DNA of 64,000 bases from Flammeovirgaceae bacterium (GTDB lineage: Bacteria > Bacteroidota > Bacteroidia > Cytophagales > Cyclobacteriaceae), in assembly GCA_016709845.1 (NCBI GenBank), contig JADJMA010000006.1, positions 166,963 through 230,962 on the forward strand, in the 5' to 3' direction. This document shows positions 55,522-64,000 of the stretch, one piece after another (the stretch's first letter is position 1; the number at the start of each line of letters is the position of its first letter). Below the pieces are notes generated by a model, which was not told where the DNA came from, searched no databases, and was given only the letters and a program-made list of their open reading frames with translations. Both the position numbers and the translations under genes were made by a program.

Positions 55522-58002
55522 ATGAAAAATACAATTCTTCTTTTCTTACTGGTTTTTACCCTTTCTCTGCTTTTGGTCAAAAGAAAAAGGATCAGCCTCA
55601 GCAACAGGCACCTCCTCCGCCTGCTTCGGCAGGGGCCACCATCGATGCTAAAGTTTCTGGAATGAAAAAGTTTCCAGGATTCTTTGAATTCTACTTTGAT
55701 GAGAAGCAAGACAAAGTATATCTGGTTATTAACAAGTTCAATACAGAATTTTTATATATCGAATCGCTGACCGCTGGTATTGGCTCAAACGATATCGGGC
55801 TTGACCGCAACCAACTGGGTCGTGAACGCGTAGTTAAGTTTGATCGGAGAGGTCCGAAAGTTTTGTTAACGGAATTGAATTATTCCTATCGGGCTAATTC
55901 CGATAATGCAGCCGAACGAAAAGCAGTGGAAGAAGCTTTTGCACAATCGGTGCTTTGGGGATTTACGGTAGTAGTAGAAGAGAACGGGCGGGTGCTGGTA
56001 GATGCCTCTGATTTTTTATGCAAGATGCGCATGATGTAATTGGCCGACTGCGAGGCTCGCAACAAGGTAACTACAGTCTCGATAAATCGCGATCAGCTTT
56101 TTATCAGCCACGCATTAAAAATTTTCCTCAGAATTCTGAGTTTGAATCAACGCTGACTTTTACGGGCCAGCCAACGGGAGGATATATCCGCAGCGTAACA
56201 CCCACGCCTTCAAGCGTAACCGTGCGCGAACACTATTCCTTTGTTCAGTTGCCTGATTCCAATTACAAGCCGCGCAAGTTCGACCCCCGGGCAGGATATT
56301 CTGATATATCGTATTATGATTATGCAACCCCCATTAGTGAGCCCATCGAAAAACGTTTTATCACACGGCATCGCTTAGAGAAAAAGATCCGCGTGCAGCG
56401 GTAAGTGAAGTGGTAAAGCCAATTGTTTATTATATGGATCCGGGTGCTCCGGAGCCAATTCGTTCGGCTTTAATGGATGGAGCAAAATGGTGGAACCAGG
56501 CTTTTGAAGCAGCCGGTTATAAAGATGCATTTAAAGTGGAGGTACTGCCGGAAGATGCCGACCCGATGGACGTTCGTTATAATATGATCAACTGGGTACA
56601 TCGGTCAACTCGTGGCTGGTCGTATGGTGCTTCTGTTACCGATCCTCGCACCGGAGAAATTATTAAAGGCCATGTGAATTTAGGTTCGCTACGGGTTCGG
56701 CAGGATTATTTAATTGCAGAAGGTTTGTTAGCCCCTTATGAAGATGGAAAGCCCGTATCGAAAGAGATGGAAGCCATGGCACTCGCGCGACTTCGGCAAT
56801 TAGCTGCCCATGAGGTGGGCCACACACTGGGTATTGCACATTCCTATACTTCGAGTACTGAAAATCTGGCATCGGTTATGGATTATCCGCATCCCATTGT
56901 CAACATTAAAGACGGTCGCCTTGATTTAAGCGCGGCTTATGATGATAAGATTGGGGCTTTCGATAAAGTGATGATCGATTATGGCTATCAGGATTTTCCG
57001 GATGGAACTGATGAGGATAAAGCACTCTATGAGATCATTCAAAACTCACTCAAAGCTGGCTTTACATTCCTGTCAGATCAGGATGCACGGCCTCTAGGTA
57101 GTGCTCATCCCTATGCCCACCTGTGGGATAATGGAAAGGAGCCATCCGATGAATTGGATCATGTAATGGAAGTGAGGACTATAGCCTTGAAAAATTTTGG
57201 TGAACGAAATATTAAACCAGGTACACCGATGGCATTGCTCGAGGAAGTATTAGTGCCCATGTATTTTTTTCATCGCTATCAAGTCGAAGCCACCGCGAAA
57301 GTGGTAGGTGGACTTAACTATCGGTACGCTTTGCGCGGAGATGGTCAACCCGTTGCTGAATTACTGACACCTCAACAAGAATTGAAGGCGATTGAATCCT
57401 TATTAAAAACGGTACAGCCATCGGCTCTGGCATTGCCTGAAAGTTTACTGAAAATAATTCCCCCACGGCCATTGGGTTATTCGCGCCATCGCGAATTGAT
57501 GAAGGGGAAAACAGATTTAACATTTGATCCCTTAGCTGCAGCCGAAACGGCTTCGGATCTTACTTTTAGTTTGATCCTTTATCCGGCCCGTGCTAATCGG
57601 TTATTTGAACATCATTCGCGTGATGCGCGGTTACCGAGCTTGGAGAGTGTAATCGACAAACTATTCAATGCTACATTTAAATCGCCTGCCCGAAATGGCT
57701 ATGAAGGCGCCATACAAATGAGTACGAGTTATGCGCTTTTCACCAATCTGGCCAAGTTGGCCATAAACAAGGATGCTTCTGCACCAACGAAAGCAATCGC
57801 CACGTTAAAACTTGATCAATTGAAAAGTTGGTTGAAGGCACGCGCGACTACCGATGAAGAGTGGAAAGCATACTACGCTTACATTGTTCTTCAAATAGAT
57901 CAGTTTCAGGATGACCCGGCTGAGTATAAACAAGATGCCCTGATGGAGGCGCCTCCGGGGATGCCTATTGGTAGCGATGAAGAGAACTATTATCGTAATT
58001 AA
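55522..58002 (+). CDS. Secreted zinc metalloprotease, DUF5117/DUF4953 type (frameshifted)
   Basis: About 827 residues. Signal MKNTILLFLLVFTLSLLFG (after a shift near 55580), then a Pro/Gln-rich linker and the DUF5117 domain (MKKFPGFFEFYFDEKQDKVYL when split; RVVKFDRRGPKVLL). Shifts near 56018 and 56402 continue it (DAHDVIGRLRGSQQG; HRLEKKDP, then SEVVKPIVYYMDPG). The catalytic region has HEVGHTLGIAHSY (HExxHxxGxxH) with a Met-turn-like SVMDYPHP. The C-terminal domain ends ENYYRN. Such proteins are widespread in Bacteroidetes as large secreted proteases of unknown role. A strong terminator follows. Confidence 0.85.
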
Positions 58003-58019
58003 ATTGATAAATTGATCAG

Positions 58020-58060
58020 ATTCCAGGTCTTGATTTTATTTCAGGGCCTGGAATTTTTAT
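58020..58060 (+). terminator. Intrinsic terminator
   Basis: Stem ATTCCAGG / CCTGGAAT followed by TTTTAT, 17 bases after the metalloprotease stop codon. Confidence 0.8.
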
Positions 58061-58153
58061 TTCAAATTCTTTTTAGAGCCAATACGCCACAGGTTGTGCA
58101 GCAATGATTACATTTAGATTGCTCTCAAAAGTTTCACCCTAAAGCTTACTCAA

Positions 58154-60000
58154 ATGAGAAAAATCGTTGCCATAACATTAGTTGTATTATGTGTATGCAT
58201 CGTTGGCTACACTCAGTCGCCAAGTACATCATATACTAAAACATCCTACATGATTCCCATGCGTGATGGCGTAAAATTGTATACTGTTGTGTTTTCCCCG
58301 ACAGGCAATACCAAGGACCTCCCTTTCCTTATTCAGCGTACGCCCTATGGAGCATCAGGTTCTGGACTTGTGGATGGTGCGGAAATATCTGTAGATAAAC
58401 TTGGGCCCTATATTATGCAATACGCACAAGAAGGGTATCATTTGATATTCCAGGATATTCGCGGAAAGTTTGCTAGTGAAGGAACCTTTGAAATGAATAG
58501 ACCAATCTATCACCTTGAAGACAAAACAAAAACGGATGAAAGTACAGATGCCTGGGATACCATTGACTGGCTTATAAAAAACATTAAACACAATAACGGC
58601 TCAGCCGGCATACATGGGATTTCTTACGCAGGTTATCTGGCGTTAGACGCTTCCGTTGATCCTCATCCGGCACTGAAAGCAAGTTCTCCTCAGGCATCGC
58701 CTACAGATATGTTTCTGGGCGATGACTTTCACCATAATGGTGCTTTTCGTTTAAGTTATGGATTTGAATATTCCTATATGGTAGAAAATGCGAAAGAGGC
58801 AAATAGCAGCTTTCCTTTTCCTCAATACGATCTTTATGAGTGGTACATGAAATTAGGCTCTCTTAAAAATGTAAACGCGCTGTTTTTTAATAACCGACTT
58901 CCTGCCTGGAATGATTTTGTCGCACATCCAAATTATGATTCGTTCTGGAAAAGGCAATCAAGACTCAATAGCGTCCATGAAGCTCAAATACCAACTTTGC
59001 ATGTTGGTGGGTATTATGATCAAGAGGACTTGAATGGACCTCAAATCATGTACAACCAATTAGAGGCAAGCGACAATCATAACAAAAATTTCTTAATTCT
59101 TGGTCCATGGAATCATGGGCAGTGGGCACGCTCCAAGGGAGATAGCCTTGGAAAAATTAGTTTTGATTCGAAGACTTCGCTGCGGTTTCAGTCTTTGGAA
59201 AAGCAGTGGTTTGACTATTGGCTGAAGGGAATTGGTGATGGACAGTTTAATGAAGCGAATTGTTTTCAGACTGGAAGCAATGAGTGGAAAGCTTATAAAG
59301 CGTGGCCTCCTAAGAATATGGAAGTTAAGAAAATGTACACAACGCCTAAGCATACTCTTTCGACTGTAAAGCCTGCAAGTGATAAAGGGGAGGTTAGTTA
59401 TATCAGCGATCCGAATAAACCGGTTCCGTATCGAACGCGTCCTATTGAGGCAACGTATGGAGAAGGGAGTAGATGGAGACAGTGGCAGGTAGAAGACCAA
59501 AGGTTTGTGAGTACCCGACCCGATGTTATTTCATTCATACTCGATAGCTTAACCTCTGATCTGACAATAACGGGGGCTGTAAAGGCGCATCTTTTTGTTA
59601 GCACTACCGCAACCGATGCAGACTTTGTCGTTAAGTTGATTGATGTATATCCGAATTTTGACAAAAAGAGTTTGACCATGAGTGGTTATGAATTTCCGGT
59701 AACGATGGAAGTTTTTAGAGGCAGATTTAGAAAAAGTTTTGAGAAACCGGAACCATTTACTCCCAATAAGCCAGAAGAAATTATAATTGATCTGCATCAA
59801 GTCAACCACGTTTTCTTAAAGGGGCATCGCATCATGGTTCAGATACAAAGTACCTGGTTTCCAGTTATAGATAGGAATCCACAGAAGTACGTTCCTAATA
59901 TTTTGAAGCTAATGAAGGCGACTTTACGAAAGCTACGCATACCGTGTACTGCAATAGTAAGTACGCTACTTATCTTGAGTTACCGGTAATAAAGGAATAG
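58154..60000 (+). CDS. Secreted S15/CocE-NonD family hydrolase
   Basis: About 615 residues. Signal peptide MRKIVAITLVVLCVCIVGYTQ, then the alpha/beta-hydrolase domain of the X-Pro dipeptidyl-peptidase/cocaine-esterase group: MRDGVKLYTVVF, IHGISYAGYLALD (nucleophile Ser, about residue 156), the acid in HVGGYYDQEDLNG, and the catalytic His in GPWNHGQWAR. The C-terminal jelly-roll has YPNFDKKSLTMSGYEFPV and KGHRIMVQIQSTWFPV. A shift near 59905 breaks the last 30 codons; the corrected end reads EANEGDFTKATHTVYCNSKYATY (when split) with the stop at 59998-60000. Substrate unknown (acyl ester or peptide). Confidence 0.88.
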
Positions 60001-60116
60001 ATCGAAGGGTTGATAGCAACTTGTAGCCTATTCATATTCGGATATGAATGCCCCGGCTTGCAACCGAATAAACGTTGCAGAAAAAATTTAGGTCTCGATT
60101 TGAAGGAGTGAACTCC

Positions 60117-60692
60117 TCAGTTCTTTTTAAAGCCAATACGCCACAGTCCGCGTACCTGATTAACCTCATAGCCAATGGCTTTGTCGCGCGGATAAAGTCT
60201 TTGGATTAACGTATCGGTGCTAAAGGCTAAATCTTTATCAGGCTGTCCGTGGCAGGTTAGGCACAGCGGCTGCATAATGATTGCTTTATAAAAAATGACC
60301 GAGTCGTCCTTTAATACTAGCCGGGGAGTAATTTCCTTTTTTTCATTCAAGTCGTTACCAAATCCTTTAATCATAAATTCCTCTATTTTATCGGCTTTAT
60401 TATTTGGGTTTCGATAAAGGTTACTTACCCGCTTAATCGAGACCTGATTTGCTTTTGAAAGCGAATCCGTTAGTGGGTACGCATTTTCATTACAATATTT
60501 TAAAGCATGTTCAATTCCTCCATTTTGCATGGCGTGTTTAAGTTCGCCACTAATGGTTTCAAAAGAAATCCTGGCCAATGCATTTCCTTGGGTTATATAC
60601 GTGCTATCGATCGATTCGTGTTTTTGATCAGACTTTTTATTTCCACAGGCAAGGAGGCTGGAAATAAGGAGGAGGTAAAGCAACATTTTCAT
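60117..60692 (-). CDS. Haem-binding lipoprotein, DUF3365 (Tll0287-like)
   Basis: About 191 residues. Lipoprotein signal MKMLLYLLLISSLLAC (lipobox LLAC), then the Tll0287-like PAS-fold domain: ISGELKHAMQNGGIEHALKYC, KRVSNLYRNPNN and the c-type haem site PLCLTCHG (CxxCH). The end reads AIGYEVNQVRGLWRIGFK. Known members bind a single haem and are thought to act as redox or gas sensors at the cell surface or in kinase input domains; here it is a free lipoprotein. It lies next to a LytTR regulator gene (52 bases between), both on the minus strand. Confidence 0.85.
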   Translation of the reverse strand: MKMLLYLLLISSLLACGNKKSDQKHESIDSTYITQGNALARISFETISGELKHAMQNGGIEHALKYCNENAYPLTDSLSKANQVSIKRVSNLYRNPNNKADKIEEFMIKGFGNDLNEKKEITPRLVLKDDSVIFYKAIIMQPLCLTCHGQPDKDLAFSTDTLIQRLYPRDKAIGYEVNQVRGLWRIGFKKN

Positions 60693-60743
60693 ACATCAAA
60701 GATCAGGATAAAATGTTAAAGAATCAGTGATTTATGTTACCAA

Positions 60744-61531
60744 CTAATGAGTGCCATCAAACCATTCTTTAAAGACGCCTACTTTTTCGCGACTCACAAT
60801 AATCTGAGGCTCCCATTTTACATGGGGCGAAATTTTTAGCCGGCTGTTTGAAAACACGACTACATCCTGAATAGCACTTATGTTTACGATGTAGCTTCGG
60901 TTTACCCGATAAAAAATTTTTGGATCTAGAATTTCGTCCAGACTTTCGAGTGTATAATCGATAATGAACTTTCGCATTTGGTCAGTAATCAAATAGACAT
61001 CGCGTCCATCGGCAAAAAAAAGACTGATTTTGTCGGACGTAATAGATTTTATATGATCGCCCAATTTTACCATAAAGCGATTTTTATAAGACTTGCCAAT
61101 AGCGGTATCAAATGTTTTCGAAATTGTTTCAGAACGATCATCACTCCAGCGTAATTGGGTTCCAAGTGTTTCTACCTTTTGAAGGCTGGTTGATAAATCG
61201 GTAAACGTAATAGGTTTGAGGAGGTAGTCGATGCCATTCATTTTGAAAGCATCCAAGGCATACTCATTGTACGCGGTAATAAAGATTACCGGTTTCTCAA
61301 CTTTTACTTCTTTAAAGATTTCAAAGCTAACTCCGTCTTTAAGTTGAATGTCCATAAAGATCAGATCGATGGTTGATTGATGAACTTCGAGCCAATGCAC
61401 GGCTTCTTCAACAGACTCAACCTTCCCTTTACTTCAATAGCTTCATTGTAACGGTGAAGATAGCGTTCCAACTTTTCAGCGGCCGGGGTTTCGTCTTCAA
61501 CAATCAATACTTTAAAGCCTGGATTACTCAT
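60744..61531 (-). CDS. LytTR response regulator (frameshifted)
   Basis: About 262 residues. The start MSNPGFKVLIVEDETPAAEKL is followed by a shift near 61421, where one A is missing (EVKG-KVESVEEAVHWLEVH). The receiver pocket is IVEDE and LIFMDIQLKDG (phospho-acceptor Asp), with Lys in IDYLLKPITF. The LytTR domain has NRFMVKLGDHIKSI, FYRVNRSYIVNISAIQDVVV and the final PQIIVSREKVGVFKEWFDG. Its ATG overlaps the stop of the degenerate kinase gene by eight bases. The operon order is kinase, degenerate kinase, regulator, and it is probably the output of both. Confidence 0.88.
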
Positions 61532-62585
61532 GCGTACTTAAGGGTTCATCGATAGGTATTTGTACCAGCGGAAATTTAATATAATTTTCTTTACCAGCTT
61601 TTACCTGCACAAACGGGTTCTCACTAAAGAATGTGTAGGCCCGTTGCAATCGCCCAAAGGCGTGTAAACTTTCTTTATGGATTTGTAACCGATCGTTAAT
61701 CATATGTTGCAATACCAAATACTCTTCACCTTCTTCCAGATATAAGCGAACCACGAGGGGTGATTGTTTTGAGATCAACGTATTGCGGACAATGGAGTCT
61801 AAGGTTACAAGAATAGAGCCCGGTATGAGTTGAATTTCATGTGCGTTCTTAATGGAATTCAATAGATTAAGTTGATTTTGATATTTGTAGTTTAAAAGAT
61901 TTATCAATTGTTGTGCGGCTTGCAATTCTTCTTCCAGACTAATCAATTCTTTATGTCGATTGATAAGGCTATATCGGTAGATGCCCGCGAGGTAGTCGAT
62001 TTGTTCTTCCGCATGGTCAACATTGTGTTGCAATGTAAGAATCAGGTTTTCTAAACTCTCATAGAGTAAATCAGGATTGATCTCATTTCGGAAGGCAATG
62101 AAATCAGCATCCAGCTTTTCCTGTAGTTTTTTCTCTTGCTGAATAAGGATCGTGTTCTCACGATTTAAGTAGTAATTACTAAAGAACAGCACGTTGTACA
62201 ACAAGCCAATTGCGCCATAGATAGAAAGAAATAAACTCAATTCACCGGGGCTGATAGAAAAGCCAATAACCCACGTATAATAAAAGTGGATTGATAACGC
62301 AATTAACAACAGTGAAATAGTTAATGTGCTAACAAATTGAAGCAGAATTCTTCGTCTGAAAATTTGTCGAGCTAACCATTTCTCAGATATAAAAAGTGTT
62401 AGGCGCATCGACTCAAGAGATAGGTAGGCGAGGCCAATGCAAACATAAATTTCGGCACTGCTGAAAATATTTTTAAGATCCGTAAAATCATTGTTGAGGA
62501 GAAGAATCAGTAGATACACCATCAACCCCACCACTGGTGCCGAAAGAATTCTAAACAGGGGCTGATGGATAAAAAGTCTATTCAT
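61524..62585 (-). CDS. Degenerate LytS-like sensor (His_kinase family pseudokinase)
   Basis: About 353 residues: five or six hydrophobic segments (VVGLMVYLLILLL, IYVCIGLAYLSLE, FVSTLTISLLLIALSI, LSIYGAIGLLYNVLFF), then a coiled coil (LIQQEKKLQEKLDADFIAF) and the His_kinase (PF06580) region. The phospho-acceptor motif, normally NQI-PHFLFN, here reads RNEINPDLLYESLENL: the His is replaced by Asp. The ATP N box is also lost (LVTLDSIVRNTLIS). It therefore cannot autophosphorylate in the usual way, yet the frame is intact. It lies between the active-looking kinase and the response regulator, overlapping both, which points to a sensing or regulatory role. Confidence 0.75.
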   Translation of the reverse strand: MNRLFIHQPLFRILSAPVVGLMVYLLILLLNNDFTDLKNIFSSAEIYVCIGLAYLSLESMRLTLFISEKWLARQIFRRRILLQFVSTLTISLLLIALSIHFYYTWVIGFSISPGELSLFLSIYGAIGLLYNVLFFSNYYLNRENTILIQQEKKLQEKLDADFIAFRNEINPDLLYESLENLILTLQHNVDHAEEQIDYLAGIYRYSLINRHKELISLEEELQAAQQLINLLNYKYQNQLNLLNSIKNAHEIQLIPGSILVTLDSIVRNTLISKQSPLVVRLYLEEGEEYLVLQHMINDRLQIHKESLHAFGRLQRAYTFFSENPFVQVKAGKENYIKFPLVQIPIDEPLSTHE

Positions 62586-63658
62586 GCGAATTGAGGAGTT
62601 GCATGGGGTTGAAGCTTTTCAGCTTGTTCCATAGATTTAATCACCGGAAGGATTACGGTATACCTGGCCTCATCTTTTATAATCACCTTCTCGGACGAGA
62701 AGTAGCGGTAGCGATTTATTATATTGTTAAGTCCTATTTGAAAGCTCACTGCTTTCTCTGAAACAGTTTTAGAATTACTTACCAGAATGCGGGTATTGTC
62801 CTGTGCGGAAATATAAATGGTGAGCGGATACTCTTTGGAAATCTTGTTATGCTTTACTGCGTTCTCTACAAGTAACTGCAGCGTCATAGGTGGAATACAA
62901 GTGTTGAATAAGTTTTTTGGCAAATTGATATTTAGATTAAGATGCTGCTCATACCGTACCTGCAACAAAAAATAATAGGCTTTTACAAACTCAATCTCCT
63001 CGTGCACGGTAACTAATTTCTGTTTTTGGTTGTCTATTACATATCGAAAGGTATCGGCCATCCTTCGGATAAACTGTTCGGCCATAAAAGTATCTTTAAA
63101 TAAGAGCGAAGAAACCGTATTGAGGCAGTTGAATAAATAGTGTGGACTTATTTGATTTTTCAGAGACTCAAACTGTAGCTCGAGCTGCAATCTGTTCAGT
63201 TGCATTTGTTCTACCTGTGTTTTAGCGTAATAGAGATAGGAGAAGAACAGCCCGTAAAAGATTTCATAAATAAAAAGGGCGATAGCCAGGAGTATGCTCA
63301 ATTTAATCATGTCTTGCTCGGATCGCTCAAGAATGAGTATGGTAGAAGTGATGACGAAGGCAATCACAATAATCCCGTTAAGGAGAAACCCCGATAGAAA
63401 ACGAAATAAAAAGTGACTCCGCCAATGAATCCATCGATCCAGTTGTTTGTCAATCTTCCACGCAAAGAGACCAGCCAGGTTAGTGATCAGCGTGCAGGCG
63501 AAATATTCCTCGGCTTCCAATTGGATTGAAGGAAATCGGCCATGATTACTGTAGAATATGTAGATAAAAAACAGTAACCCGAGGGTAGTACAAATCAAGA
63601 CCAACAGCCCGTATTTCTTCATTGTATAATTTTGAAATAGATCGGGGAGGCTAGCCAT
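62582..63658 (-). CDS. LytS-like sensor histidine kinase (His_kinase family)
   Basis: About 358 residues. Several TM segments in the N-terminal half (YGLLVLICTTLGLLFFIYIF, FLSGFLLNGIIVIAFVITSTI when split) are followed by a coiled coil (VEQMQLNRLQLELQFESL) and the catalytic part. The phospho-acceptor His is in LKNQISPHYLFNCLNTVSSL; the N box is PPMTLQLLVENAVKHNK, and the glycine-type motif region is IGLNNIINRYRYF, followed by YTVILPVI. All catalytic residues are present, in contrast to the next gene. ATGA overlap with that gene (62582-62585) shows coupling. Confidence 0.88.
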   Translation of the reverse strand: MASLPDLFQNYTMKKYGLLVLICTTLGLLFFIYIFYSNHGRFPSIQLEAEEYFACTLITNLAGLFAWKIDKQLDRWIHWRSHFLFRFLSGFLLNGIIVIAFVITSTILILERSEQDMIKLSILLAIALFIYEIFYGLFFSYLYYAKTQVEQMQLNRLQLELQFESLKNQISPHYLFNCLNTVSSLLFKDTFMAEQFIRRMADTFRYVIDNQKQKLVTVHEEIEFVKAYYFLLQVRYEQHLNLNINLPKNLFNTCIPPMTLQLLVENAVKHNKISKEYPLTIYISAQDNTRILVSNSKTVSEKAVSFQIGLNNIINRYRYFSSEKVIIKDEARYTVILPVIKSMEQAEKLQPHATPQFA

Positions 63659-63719
63659 AATGGCTTCAACATACTCAAAAAATTAAAATTTTTCAGGTGT
63701 AATTTTTTGTCTCTGAAAA

Positions 63720-64000
63720 TTAATTTTCAATAGCCCGAAGTGCGCGGCCATAGTAAGTTTCTGAGCTAATTTTTTTGGCTACACTGCGATAAGCATCCTT
63801 TGCCGTTGTTCCCGCTTTTTTTACTGCCGGGGCAGCACTCACAAGAACTTCGGTTATATAATGATCGGAGTCTATTTGCGCGGCCGAATTAATTACTGCA
63901 ATTAATTTTCCTTCTGTCATATTTGGGGCCGATAGAGCCGTTTGCAAAGTCTCTGATCGGTAGTGGTCGCTATCCATGGTATTTACATACTCCACCAATT
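63720..64000 (-). CDS. Partial protein with DSDHY-type helical repeats (3' end of gene)
   Basis: The C-terminal 93 residues of a longer protein that begins outside the window. Units of about 35 residues start MDSDHYRSETLQTAL, IDSDHYITEVLVSAA and, partially, ISSETYYGRALRAIEN (end). Each unit has an acidic-aromatic start and a helical tail, as in alpha-solenoid repeats. Such repeat tails occur in Bacteroidetes envelope proteins, including some fused to M56/BlaR-like peptidases, but no domain is visible here to tell. No function is assigned. Confidence 0.5.
   Translation of the reverse strand, partial: LVEYVNTMDSDHYRSETLQTALSAPNMTEGKLIAVINSAAQIDSDHYITEVLVSAAPAVKKAGTTAKDAYRSVAKKISSETYYGRALRAIEN

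Overview
The window looks like a chromosomal segment of a Bacteroidota bacterium, probably a Cytophagales-type soil or freshwater lineage. Pointers are the Bacteroidetes-only alternative GlmU, DUF4199 and DUF1761 proteins, LytTR regulators paired with His_kinase-type (PF06580) sensors, a type IX secretion C-terminal-domain-like protein, a DUF5117-type metalloprotease, very few Shine-Dalgarno sites, and a TTTG/TAnnTTTG promoter pair before nuoA. The assignment below class level is an inference.

The dominant technical fact is that about half of the genes are split by one- or two-base shifts, many of them in homopolymers. The split genes include asnS and holB, which a living cell needs, so most shifts are best read as uncorrected long-read errors and not as gene decay. 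Three low-complexity tracts (a 163-nt poly-C run, an 82-nt G/T-only run and a G-rich run) look like assembly artefacts; the poly-C run removes the receiver half of a LytTR regulator. Where a gene can be rejoined across shifts, it is given here as one feature.

Layout. 0.4-11.2 kb: secreted and small cytosolic proteins (M24 peptidase, two cupins, three small DUF1801/YjbR-type proteins, DPP-IV-like and S41 peptidases, VOC, DinB). 11.2-17.3 kb, minus strand: Na+-dependent symporter, RmlD-like reductase, cyclophilin, then holB, a small membrane protein and alternative glmU overlapping, and rpmE type B. 17.5-23.7 kb: outer-membrane barrel, MsbA-like exporter, gmhA, comM. This and the glmU block suggest an envelope-polysaccharide theme. 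23.9-34.4 kb: beta-helix lipoprotein, TPR histidine kinase with LuxR response regulator, DUF2071, GH30 glycosidase, MacB/FtsX-like permease with a duplicated remnant of its 3' end, and several intergenic stem-loop repeats. 34.6-39.3 kb: membrane-anchored LuxR regulator, DUF4199, DUF1801, SRPBCC, VOC, truncated LytTR, DUF1761, zinc peptidase. 39.3-43.7 kb: nuoABCD and nnrD. 43.7-46.7 kb: a T9SS-CTD-like mini-protein and a gluconate kinase/6-phosphogluconate dehydrogenase pair. 46.7-54.3 kb: M28 peptidase, universal stress protein, asnS, rpoN, PAP2-like protein, enoyl-CoA hydratase, outer-membrane barrel, tRNA-Arg(ACG). 54.4-64 kb: ECF sigma factor with a small TonB-like protein, DUF5117 metalloprotease, S15 hydrolase, a haem lipoprotein, and a LytTR regulator with two His_kinase-type sensors, one of which lacks its phospho-acceptor histidine.

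I found no CRISPR array, insertion sequence, prophage or rRNA. The items most worth a second look are the degenerate kinase in the tandem LytS-like pair, the T9SS-CTD-only mini-protein, the ECF sigma/mini-TonB pair, and the intergenic stem-loop family.
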